DNA of 6,448 nt from Thermodesulfobacteriota bacterium (GCA_030017815.1 JASEGX010000137.1:1-6448); one strand, 5' to 3'. Shown: positions 1 to 5,771, numbered from the stretch's first letter. Notes: generated from the letters alone by a model not told the origin. Program-made: numbers and translations.

Positions 1-54
1 CTACTCTCATCTTTAATACAGCACGAAAGGCTTGCTCCTTTCTTCATGACACAC
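1..54 (-). other. Sequence of foreign appearance replacing the receptor signalling domain
   Basis: On the minus strand the receptor similarity ends at the GCC codon at 57-55. From 54 to the window edge the sequence does not encode receptor signalling-domain residues in any frame I checked. An ATG at 47-45 opens a frame that stays open to the edge (15 codons beginning MKKGASLS), without a good ribosome binding site. A small inverted repeat, GAAAGG/CCTTTC with a 6-base spacer, lies just inside. This could be the edge of an insertion sequence, but I do not recognise a specific terminal repeat or transposase, and too little is present to decide. Confidence 0.3.
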
Positions 55-765
55 GGCCGTAGCGGAAAGCTGTTCCGCGCCCGCCGCCACGTTTTCTACC
101 GCTTCCCCTATGCTCAATGCCGTCTGCCTGAAGCTCCTTATGCCAAGAATGATAAAGATGTTTACAATCACGGCCACCACCAGGGCTACCCCGGCCACCG
201 CCATCAGTAGGTTCCGGCCATATTCCACGTCGTTATCCGACACCAGCTTGGCCGCCTCTACCTCCTTGTCCACCACGCCCACGATCTTCTCTGTCCCGGC
301 TACGGTTTTATCAATAATCGTATCCAGTTGGGCATCGAGCATCTGGACTTCTTTGTTTAGGCCGCCCCGGCCCTGGGTTAATATCTGGTTAATAATCTTT
401 TCCACTACACCAAAGGAATTACGAAATTCTGCCAGATGTGTCTTGACCTCGGCAGAGGCGATCCCGTCCAACTCGCCCATATGCTCGCCGACCTCGGCCA
501 TCTCCTTTTTGATTTCACCGGCCAATTCATCCCTCTCGGCCGTGGTCTCCGCGGTCAGAAACTCCATAACCCCCCAGCCGGTATTGGCAAGATGCAGTTG
601 TAGTTCTTTAGCTACGATGGCGCGCTTCATAACAACATCCGAGATGTTCATCAGATGCCCGTCTATGGCCTCCATCTGCCTGATGCCGGTAAAACTGACA
701 ACACCCAGGGCGATTACAAGAAAAACAAACGCCCCGATAAGCTTTGGTCCTACGGATACTTTCAT
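13..765 (-). CDS. Chemoreceptor (methyl-accepting chemotaxis protein), truncated, without HAMP
   Basis: This 250-residue product is the front part of a chemoreceptor. Visible parts are a short cytoplasmic start (MKVSVGPK), a first membrane helix at about residues 9-28, a mostly helical periplasmic domain at about 29-184, and a second membrane helix at about 185-209. After that only about 20 residues precede AEQLSATA (230-237), the motif that normally opens the signalling coiled coil, so there is no HAMP domain. Normal relatives then continue for some 250 residues with the CheA/CheW-binding hairpin. Here the protein changes abruptly after A237 to an unrelated tail (VCHEERSKPFVLY) and stops. 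The start is well supported by AAGGAGGT six bases upstream, in a leader identical to that of the next receptor. As it stands it cannot signal to CheA, so it is probably a broken gene, interrupted by an insertion, rearrangement or assembly junction. The receptor family is clear; intactness in the organism is not. Confidence 0.8.
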   Translation of the reverse strand: MKVSVGPKLIGAFVFLVIALGVVSFTGIRQMEAIDGHLMNISDVVMKRAIVAKELQLHLANTGWGVMEFLTAETTAERDELAGEIKKEMAEVGEHMGELDGIASAEVKTHLAEFRNSFGVVEKIINQILTQGRGGLNKEVQMLDAQLDTIIDKTVAGTEKIVGVVDKEVEAAKLVSDNDVEYGRNLLMAVAGVALVVAVIVNIFIILGIRSFRQTALSIGEAVENVAAGAEQLSATAVCHEERSKPFVLY

Positions 766-784
766 CTTTCTACCTCCTTGTATT
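758..784 (-). promoter_or_regulatory. Ribosome binding site and duplicated leader of the truncated receptor
   Basis: On the minus strand AAGGAGGT (779-772) precedes the ATG at 765 by six bases, a near-perfect Shine-Dalgarno sequence. The 27 bases 784-758, which include the site, the spacer and the first codons, are identical to 3117-3091 in front of the other receptor. This fixes the start codon and shows that the two leaders derive from one copy. Confidence 0.85.
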
Positions 785-802
785 TTTCACCGTATGGTGA
801 AT

Positions 803-900
803 GTCATTAGTCAATAGTCATTTGTCACTGGTCATTACCTTCAGCCTTGAGCCATGAACTATGAGCTATCAGCCATCAGCTTTCAGCCTTCAGCTATTGA
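803..900 (-). repeat. Heptamer array, left arm (14 units of 7 bp)
   Basis: From 803 to 900 the sequence divides into fourteen 7-bp units without an indel. The first five (803-837), read on the plus strand, follow GTCANNN. The next nine (838-900) follow CYNTCAG with a few changes, and on the minus strand read as GCTGANN. The register of the TCA trinucleotide is 7 bp throughout, except for one step of 9 bp where the two sub-families meet (832 to 841). The array lies between the two receptor genes and forms the left arm of a pair with the array at 1070-1104. Dispersed heptamer repeats are known in cyanobacteria (STRR) and occur in other genomes. The function of this one is unknown. Confidence 0.85.
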
Positions 901-925
901 ATGCTGCATAATAAATGTCCGCTTA

Positions 926-1032
926 TCGTCATTCCGGTGAAAGCCGGAATCCAGTAAGTTCAAGCAGATTGAGATACCTCTGGACACCGGTGCCTGCCCC
1001 GGACCCCGATCCGGGGTTCACCGGTGTGACGA
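926..1032. repeat. Nested palindromic element (REP/MITE-like)
   Basis: The ends, 926-939 and 1019-1032, are inverted copies of each other (14 bp, two mismatches; outermost TCGTCA/TGACGA). Inside are three perfect stems: ATTCCGG/CCGGAAT around a 6-base loop (931-950), ACACCGGTG/CACCGGTGT (984-992 with 1019-1027), and within it CCCCGGA/TCCGGGG around a 6-base loop (997-1016). A further imperfect pair links 973-983 with 1045-1055. No protein is encoded. The layout resembles dispersed REP or MITE elements, and the attccgg...ccggaat core resembles palindromes common in proteobacterial intergenic regions. With the flanking heptamer arrays it accounts for the 338-base gap between the two receptor genes. 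Confidence 0.75.
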
Positions 1033-1069
1033 TTTTTGCAAGAGCCTCAGGTATCAATAATTTCGCCCT

Positions 1070-1104
1070 GCTGACTGCTGACCGCTGAACGCTGATAGCT
1101 AATT
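1070..1104 (+). repeat. Heptamer array, right arm, abutting the receptor stop codon
   Basis: Five 7-bp units in exact register: GCTGACT, GCTGACC, GCTGAAC, GCTGATA, GCTAATT. The last unit touches the stop codon (TAA, 1106-1104) of the complete receptor gene. The 18 bp at 1058-1075 that lead into the array are identical to 3154-3171, showing that this array and the one behind cheA share an origin. It is oriented opposite to the array at 803-900. Confidence 0.85.
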
Positions 1105-3098
1105 TAAAACCTCTCAAAATCCTGCCCATCGTTATCCGGCTCCAGGATTAAATCCACCGCTTTCGATCCTGCCTGCCCAGGATTATCCCCGGTTGAACTA
1201 TCAACTTTTTTCTCATGTCTCTGTGTTACAGGTGCGGCGGCCGGACTCAACTGCATCGGGGAGGAAGGAGCCGTTGGGCGTTTTACGCGCCTGATCCCAG
1301 CATGTACCGCTGCCTGCCGATCACCCTGGCCGGTCTTGAAAAACTCTGCCGCATTAAGCAATTGTTCTGCCTGAGCGGAAAGCTCTTCGGAGGAACTGGC
1401 CACCTCTTCCGCGCTACCGGCATTCTGCTGCACCACCTGATTAAGTTGTTCAATAGCCTGGGTGACCTGTTCTATCCCCCGGGCCTGCTCTCCACTGGAA
1501 GCGCTGATCTCCTGAACGAGATCGGCGGTCTTCTGTATATTGGGAACCAGTTCAGCTACCAGACGGCCGGCACTTTCGGCCACTTTGACACTGCTCCCCG
1601 ATAGATTGGCAATCTCCTGGGCCGCGGTCTGGCTGCGTTCGGCCAGCTTCCGCACCTCGGCCGCCACCACGGCAAAGCCCCGTCCATGTTCTCCGGCCCG
1701 GGCCGCCTCAATGGCCGCATTCAAGGCCAGGAGGTTGGTCTGTCTGGCAATCTCTTCAATAATGGTTATCTTTTCCGCGATCTGTTTCATGGCCCCTACC
1801 GCCTGCACCACTGCATCACCGCTCTCCCTGGCATTCTGAGCCGCATCTTTTGCAATAACCGCCGTCTGCTTGGCGTTATCCGCATTCTGCACTACCGAGG
1901 CATTCATCTCCTCCATGGAGCTGGATACCTCCTCGATGCTTGCCGCCTGTTCGGACGTCCCCTGGGACATCTGCGTGGCAGCAGCATTAAGCTCTTCGCT
2001 GCCTGAAGCCACCTGCCCGGCCACTGTCCGTACATTGACGGCAAAACCGGTAAGATTATCGATCATGCTGTTCAGGCTGTTCTTGATCTCGTTAAAGTCG
2101 CCCTTATAGTCGTCTGTGATCTTTGCCGGGAGGTCGCCTCTGCTGATCTGACGGACGTATTCGGCTGAAGTCTTCAGAGGGCCGGTTACAGCATCGAGGG
2201 TATCGTTTATGCCGTGGATAATCTTTCCATAATCACCGCCGAATTTTCCGGTATCGCCGCGGGTATCGAGTCTTCCTTCCACCGCAGACCTGGTGAGCAG
2301 GTCTATCTCTGCAAGCAGGCCGTTTAGTTGCGCCACCATCTTCTTAAATGATGCGGCCAGGTCACCGGTCTCATCCCGGCTCTTGATATCGATTTCTACC
2401 GAGGTATCTCCTGCCGCCAGTTTATCAGCAACGTCACGAAGCTGGTTGACTGGTCTGACAATACGACGAGCGATAAGTATGCCTACAACAGCAGTTATTA
2501 AAACGGCTAAAGACAAGATGACGATAACGCCCATATTGACACGTTTGATCGAGGTAACAATGGCCTCCATACTCTCATGCACTTCTTTGGTCTGTGATTC
2601 CACCAATGGATTGAGATTGCGCCACAGGGCCTCTGCTGCCTCATCAAACTCGGCCATCAGCTTGTTTCCGCCGGCCGGCCCGTGCTCTATGTAAGCCTGG
2701 GCCATCTTTTTCCCGGTGGCATGATATGCGTTAAATTCTGCTTCCAGTTTCTTCAGGTGTTCCAATCCCTCCTGGTTGTTTTCCTCGGTGAACATCTCCC
2801 TGAACTTATTCAGCCCGGCCAAAAAAGATCGTCTGTGCTCCTCTGCCTTCTCAAAACCATCATTCAGGCCGTCCTGCGCCCGCGTGGCCGAGATATCCGA
2901 TAGCCACTGCTGTACCTGTATAACGTCCACCTTCATCTGCTGGGCGGTCTCGTGAAAGACGATGCTCTCGTCCTTTGTCAAGGTCGACCTTGATTCTACA
3001 TCCCGATTGGCAAAATAGGCCCATCCCCCGATGATCAGCATAGAAAGCAAGGGGATGACAAAACCAACGGCCAGCTTTGTACCTATCCTGACTTTCAT
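1104..3098 (-). CDS. Methyl-accepting chemotaxis protein with three HAMP-like units and a C-terminal pentapeptide
   Basis: A complete transmembrane chemoreceptor of 664 residues. It has a membrane helix at about 9-29, a periplasmic helical domain at 30-187 whose ligand I cannot name (it contains QQWLSDISATRA at 63-74), and a second membrane helix at about 188-210. A classical HAMP follows (211-262), then two more HAMP-like units (about 265-304 and 305-350, each with a GRL/GDL turn). The signalling coiled coil spans about 360-588, with the highly conserved hairpin around ARQTNLLALNAAIEAARAGE (451-470) that contacts CheA and CheW. Flanking E/Q/A-rich helices hold probable methylation sites. A flexible Ala/Pro/Ser-rich linker (590-655) ends in DFERF, which fits the x-[HFYW]-x-x-[HFYW] tether for CheR. 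The start has AAGGAGGT six bases upstream. It lies 103 bases after cheA and is probably cotranscribed. No frame damage is visible, and the family is certain. Confidence 0.97.
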   Translation of the reverse strand: MKVRIGTKLAVGFVIPLLSMLIIGGWAYFANRDVESRSTLTKDESIVFHETAQQMKVDVIQVQQWLSDISATRAQDGLNDGFEKAEEHRRSFLAGLNKFREMFTEENNQEGLEHLKKLEAEFNAYHATGKKMAQAYIEHGPAGGNKLMAEFDEAAEALWRNLNPLVESQTKEVHESMEAIVTSIKRVNMGVIVILSLAVLITAVVGILIARRIVRPVNQLRDVADKLAAGDTSVEIDIKSRDETGDLAASFKKMVAQLNGLLAEIDLLTRSAVEGRLDTRGDTGKFGGDYGKIIHGINDTLDAVTGPLKTSAEYVRQISRGDLPAKITDDYKGDFNEIKNSLNSMIDNLTGFAVNVRTVAGQVASGSEELNAAATQMSQGTSEQAASIEEVSSSMEEMNASVVQNADNAKQTAVIAKDAAQNARESGDAVVQAVGAMKQIAEKITIIEEIARQTNLLALNAAIEAARAGEHGRGFAVVAAEVRKLAERSQTAAQEIANLSGSSVKVAESAGRLVAELVPNIQKTADLVQEISASSGEQARGIEQVTQAIEQLNQVVQQNAGSAEEVASSSEELSAQAEQLLNAAEFFKTGQGDRQAAVHAGIRRVKRPTAPSSPMQLSPAAAPVTQRHEKKVDSSTGDNPGQAGSKAVDLILEPDNDGQDFERF

Positions 3099-3117
3099 CT
3101 TTCTACCTCCTTGTATT
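3091..3117 (-). promoter_or_regulatory. Ribosome binding site and duplicated leader of the complete receptor
   Basis: AAGGAGGT on the minus strand (3112-3105) precedes the ATG at 3098 by six bases. These 27 bases are identical to 784-758 before the truncated receptor. Both proteins therefore start with MKV, and both genes are predicted to be translated strongly. Confidence 0.85.
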
Positions 3118-3123
3118 GTAATA

Positions 3124-3200
3124 GCCGTCAGCGTTCAGCTATCAGCCTTCAGCTAATTTCGCCCTGCTGACCGCTGATCGCTGAAAGCTGATAGCTGTTA
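3124..3200. repeat. Back-to-back heptamer arrays forming a 77-bp inverted repeat
   Basis: Eleven consecutive 7-bp units without an indel. On the plus strand these are four units ending in TCA (gccgtca, gcgttca, gctatca, gccttca), gctaatt, a spacer unit tcgccct, then gctgacc, gctgatc, gctgaaa, gctgata and gctgtta. The two halves are inverted relative to each other, so RNA from either strand could form a stem of repeated TCAGC/GCTGA pairings interrupted by 2-base mismatches. The right end is one base from the cheA stop codon. No T-run follows on the minus strand, so this does not look like an intrinsic terminator. It fills most of the 103-base gap between cheA and the complete receptor gene. 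Confidence 0.85.
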
Positions 3201-3201
3201 T

Positions 3202-5313
3202 TTACGCCGCCTCCTCCCGCTGCGCGCACCGCGTGATCTGGGGTACATCCAAAATCAAGGCCACCGTGCCGTCACCCAGTATAGTAGCCCCGGATACGCC
3301 GTCGGCCTGCCTGAACATCTTGCCCAGAGGTTTAATCACCGCCTGCTTCTCACCCACAATCCTGTCCACAACCAGGCCTGTAACGAAATCCTCGGCCTGC
3401 ACCACGATGACCTGTTCTATAGATAGCGCTTCTCTATCCGACGTAACAAAGAACTCACTTAATCGGACATAAGGAACAAGCCTATCCCGGACATTCATCA
3501 CATGGCGTCCGTGGGTATTATCAATATCACGCCCGGTCAATTCCACACACTCCTGCACATGATGCAGCGGAATCACAAACCGCTCCCGGCCTGACTCCAC
3601 CAGGAGGCCGTCGATTATGGCCAGGGTCAGGGGCAGTCTGACCGTAACCGTGGCGCCTCGCCCCTTTTTACTCTGAATATCAAACGAACCCCGCAGGGCC
3701 TCTATCTCCCGCCTTACCACGTCCATGCCTACCCCGCGGCCCGAGACATCGGTGACCACTTCAGCGGTAGAAAATCCCGGCTGGAAAATGAGATTAAATA
3801 TCTGGGAATCGGAGAGACTCTTTGCGTCGTCGATCAGGCCTTTTTCCATGGCCTTACGGACGATGGCCTCTGTATCCAGCCCTTTGCCGTCGTCCTCAAC
3901 CGATATAACCACCTCCCCTCCGGCATGCGCCGCTGTCAAACGAATTATGCCGCGACGCGGCTTGCCGGAGGCCTCTCTCTCCTCCGGAGTCTCTATGCCG
4001 TGGTCCAGACTGTTACGGATGAGGTGGACCAGAGGATCGCCGATCTTCTCGATAACCGTTTTATCGAGTTCTGTCTCGTCTCCCTCTGTAATAAAATCAA
4101 CTTCCTTGCCCAGCGCCACGGAAAGGTCGCGCACCAATCTTTTAAACTTGGCAAAAGTGGAGCCAATGGGCAGCATACGCACTCCCAGGACACAATCGCG
4201 CAGTTCGCCGGTAAGACGCTCGACACTCTCTACAGCCGTCAGCAGTTCCGAGTTCCCGTTAGACCCGGCCGCCTGAGTGAGCTGGGCCTGCGTAGTAACC
4301 AACTCACCCACTATATTAATAAGCTGGTCAAGCTTTTCGGCTGCCACGCGGATGCTGGTAGCGCTATGCTTTTCTGCCTGCTGCCGGATAATATGCTGTT
4401 CGACCAGGGCTGAATTAACCTTTTCCTTAGACACCGTACCGGTCTCGACCAGTATCTCCCCGATCTTTTTTTGATCCTTTGCGGCCCTTTCCACCGCTTC
4501 GGCAGGGACATCTCCGCGAGCGACCAGTATCTCACCAACCTTACCGGTCGCCGCATCACCAATCGTGGTCTCATTTGCTATCTTTTCAATGGCCACCTCG
4601 CTGCTGTCTTCCACAAATATAAAAACATCGCGGATCGCGTTGATATCGGCCTCAGAGATAAGGGTCATGTCCCATCCGAGATAACACTCATCATAATTGA
4701 TTTCTTCCAGGCAGGGGATGCGGTCGGAAAGAACAGTGACCCGCAGATCTCCGAGGTTGTCCATTTCGTTAAGTAAGGCGATGGGATCGTTCCCATAGCG
4801 AAGCGTCTCGCTCCCGGGAATAAAACGGATGCGGTATGTAGCCCTCACGCCTTTGCTGCTTGCCGGTTGAACTTCGGCGCCAGAATCAGGGACTCCGTCT
4901 TTCGTCTTTGGGCCTGCTTCCTCTCCCTTATTCGCCCCTTCGGGTAAAAGCGAACGCAATGCGGCGATAATCTTCTCCCGGCCGGCCGAATCCGTCTCAG
5001 ATGCGCCGAACAGCATGGATGATATCTCGTCCCGCGCCGCCAGAATCAGGCCGGTGAGGTCATTCGTAACCGGGATGACGCCGTTTCGCGCCTGATCCAG
5101 AACGGTCTCCACGTGGTGGGTAAACCCGGCCACGGCGTCAAAACCGAACATGGCCCCGGAACCTTTAATTGTATGCATGGCCCGGAAAATACGGTTCACA
5201 AGCTCCATGTCGGACATGTTGTTTTCCAGTTCAAGCACGGCCTCTTCCAATTCGGCCAGCAGTTCCCTGGCTTCTTCCAGGTAGGTCTGGGCGTGTTTAT
5301 CTTCCATGTTCAT
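3202..5313 (-). CDS. cheA: Chemotaxis histidine kinase CheA with an MshEN-like motif pair between P2 and P3
   Basis: CheA autophosphorylates under receptor and CheW control and passes phosphate to CheY. Numbering uses the 703-residue form starting at 5313. P1 (Hpt) occupies about 1-105 with the phosphoacceptor H47 in HTIKGSGAMFGF. A CheY-binding P2-like domain lies at about 158-244. Next come two 24-residue motifs (258-281 and 283-306), each of the form K-[VI]-G-E-I-L-V-x-x-G...A-x-x-x-Q, which resemble MshEN units and are absent from textbook CheA. P3 dimerisation begins about 317. P4 kinase has its N box at HLIRNSLDHG (430-439), G1 at DDGKGL (474-479), an F box near FNLIFQPGFST (506-516) and G2 at GRGVGMDVV (525-533). 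The P5 CheW-like domain covers about 566-696. All catalytic motifs look intact. An ATG at 5325 is also in frame, but the Shine-Dalgarno GGAGG overlaps it and favours 5313. The gene follows the S23-type gene by 30 bases. Confidence 0.97.
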   Translation of the reverse strand: MNMEDKHAQTYLEEARELLAELEEAVLELENNMSDMELVNRIFRAMHTIKGSGAMFGFDAVAGFTHHVETVLDQARNGVIPVTNDLTGLILAARDEISSMLFGASETDSAGREKIIAALRSLLPEGANKGEEAGPKTKDGVPDSGAEVQPASSKGVRATYRIRFIPGSETLRYGNDPIALLNEMDNLGDLRVTVLSDRIPCLEEINYDECYLGWDMTLISEADINAIRDVFIFVEDSSEVAIEKIANETTIGDAATGKVGEILVARGDVPAEAVERAAKDQKKIGEILVETGTVSKEKVNSALVEQHIIRQQAEKHSATSIRVAAEKLDQLINIVGELVTTQAQLTQAAGSNGNSELLTAVESVERLTGELRDCVLGVRMLPIGSTFAKFKRLVRDLSVALGKEVDFITEGDETELDKTVIEKIGDPLVHLIRNSLDHGIETPEEREASGKPRRGIIRLTAAHAGGEVVISVEDDGKGLDTEAIVRKAMEKGLIDDAKSLSDSQIFNLIFQPGFSTAEVVTDVSGRGVGMDVVRREIEALRGSFDIQSKKGRGATVTVRLPLTLAIIDGLLVESGRERFVIPLHHVQECVELTGRDIDNTHGRHVMNVRDRLVPYVRLSEFFVTSDREALSIEQVIVVQAEDFVTGLVVDRIVGEKQAVIKPLGKMFRQADGVSGATILGDGTVALILDVPQITRCAQREEAA

Positions 5314-5318
5314 AGGAA

Positions 5319-5323
5319 CCTCC
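5319..5323 (-). promoter_or_regulatory. Ribosome binding site that decides the cheA start
   Basis: GGAGG on the minus strand lies five bases before the ATG at 5313. It directly overlaps the alternative in-frame ATG at 5325, which itself has only repeat sequence and no Shine-Dalgarno upstream. The start at 5313 is therefore preferred. A third ATG at 5307 would have an 11-base spacing. Confidence 0.7.
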
Positions 5324-5332
5324 ATATTTCAA

Positions 5333-5367
5333 GCTTTCAGCCGTCAGCGATCAGCTTTCAGCTTCTG
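5333..5367 (-). repeat. Heptamer array overlapping the 3' end of the S23-type gene
   Basis: Five 7-bp units, plus strand gctttca, gccgtca, gcgatca, gctttca, gcttctg. On the minus strand these read as GCTGANN. The stop codon of the S23-type gene (TGA, 5346-5344) is one of the repeated TGAs, and the last codons of that gene (KLKADR) lie inside the array. The array is inverted relative to the one at 5737-5771, so the two bracket the S23-type gene. Confidence 0.85.
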
Positions 5368-5703
5368 AATAAGTGAAGTTAGCATCCGTTTTATATCTGT
5401 TACCGCTTTTGCTAAGGATGTATGGGTCGAATCAGGTAGAAACTCGAGGTCACGTGCGAGCAACATATGATATTCCAACTCGCTTGCCGATCCCATAGCG
5501 ATTTGGAGAAACCGCGCAAATTCGGCATCCCCGTTTCTGCCACATCCTTCTGCAATGTTAGCAGGGATAGAGATGCAAGAACGACGAACTTGGCTTGTGA
5601 GACCGTATAATTCATCTTTTGGGAAGGCAATCGTAGCCTTGTAAACTGCCAGAGTTAAGCAATGAGCCTTCTCCCACACCTTTAGTTCCCTAAAATCTTT
5701 CAC
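5344..5703 (-). CDS. Four-helix-bundle protein, S23 / 23S rRNA intervening-sequence family
   Basis: A 119-residue protein with the hallmarks of the S23 family (PF05635 / TIGR02436 type). It begins KDFRELKVWEKAH, followed by a helix with AFPKDELYGLTSQVRRSCISIPANIAEG, then AEFARFLQIAMGSASELEY, and a basic C-terminal helix ending KLKADR. Full length is typical for the family. The start is GTG at 5703, with a modest GAGGG 10 bases upstream. The nearest upstream ATG is out of frame or stops within three codons. Members were named for ORFs inside 23S rRNA intervening sequences, and relatives include the accessory Avd proteins of diversity-generating retroelements, but the molecular function is not established. 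No rRNA, reverse transcriptase or template repeat is visible here. It sits between cheY and cheA and is bracketed by inverted heptamer arrays, which suggests an inserted passenger rather than a chemotaxis component. Confidence 0.93.
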   Translation of the reverse strand: MKDFRELKVWEKAHCLTLAVYKATIAFPKDELYGLTSQVRRSCISIPANIAEGCGRNGDAEFARFLQIAMGSASELEYHMLLARDLEFLPDSTHTSLAKAVTDIKRMLTSLIQKLKADR

Positions 5704-5736
5704 CTGCGTTACGCCCTCATATTGATTTAAATTTAA

Positions 5737-5771
5737 GCTGAACGCTGATAGCTGAGTGCTGACAGCTTATC
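5737..5771 (+). repeat. Heptamer array overlapping the cheY stop codon
   Basis: Five 7-bp units on the plus strand: gctgaac, gctgata, gctgagt, gctgaca, gcttatc. The final unit contains the cheY stop codon (TAA, 5769-5767). It lies upstream of the S23-type gene, in the opposite orientation to the array at 5333-5367. Confidence 0.85.

Noticed and set aside
110..817. 235-residue open frame on the plus strand
   Set aside because: It is antisense to the truncated receptor, has a low-complexity Ser/Thr/Pro-rich composition, no ribosome binding site and no recognisable domain. The minus-strand product is a clear receptor.
803..900. CRISPR array
   Set aside because: The periodicity is 7 bp with no 20-40 bp spacers, and no cas gene is present.
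929..1129. 66-residue open frame on the minus strand between the receptor genes
   Set aside because: It runs from the end of the complete receptor gene in another frame, through the heptamer array and the palindromic element. It is explained by repeat sequence.
3124..3200. Intrinsic terminator between cheA and the receptor
   Set aside because: The stem is interrupted every 5 bp by mismatches and is not followed by a T-run on the minus strand. The next gene begins right after it with a strong ribosome binding site.
3925..4413. 162-residue open frame on the plus strand inside cheA
   Set aside because: It is antisense to the conserved CheA P3/P4 coding region and shows no domain. It is a by-product of codon bias.
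5314..5325. Upstream ATG of cheA at 5325
   Set aside because: The Shine-Dalgarno GGAGG overlaps this ATG and is correctly spaced for the ATG at 5313. Sequence before 5325 is heptamer repeat with no ribosome binding site.
5344..5703. Diversity-generating retroelement accessory protein (Avd)
   Set aside because: The fold family is related, but there is no reverse transcriptase, template repeat or variable repeat nearby, and the motifs fit the ordinary S23 type.
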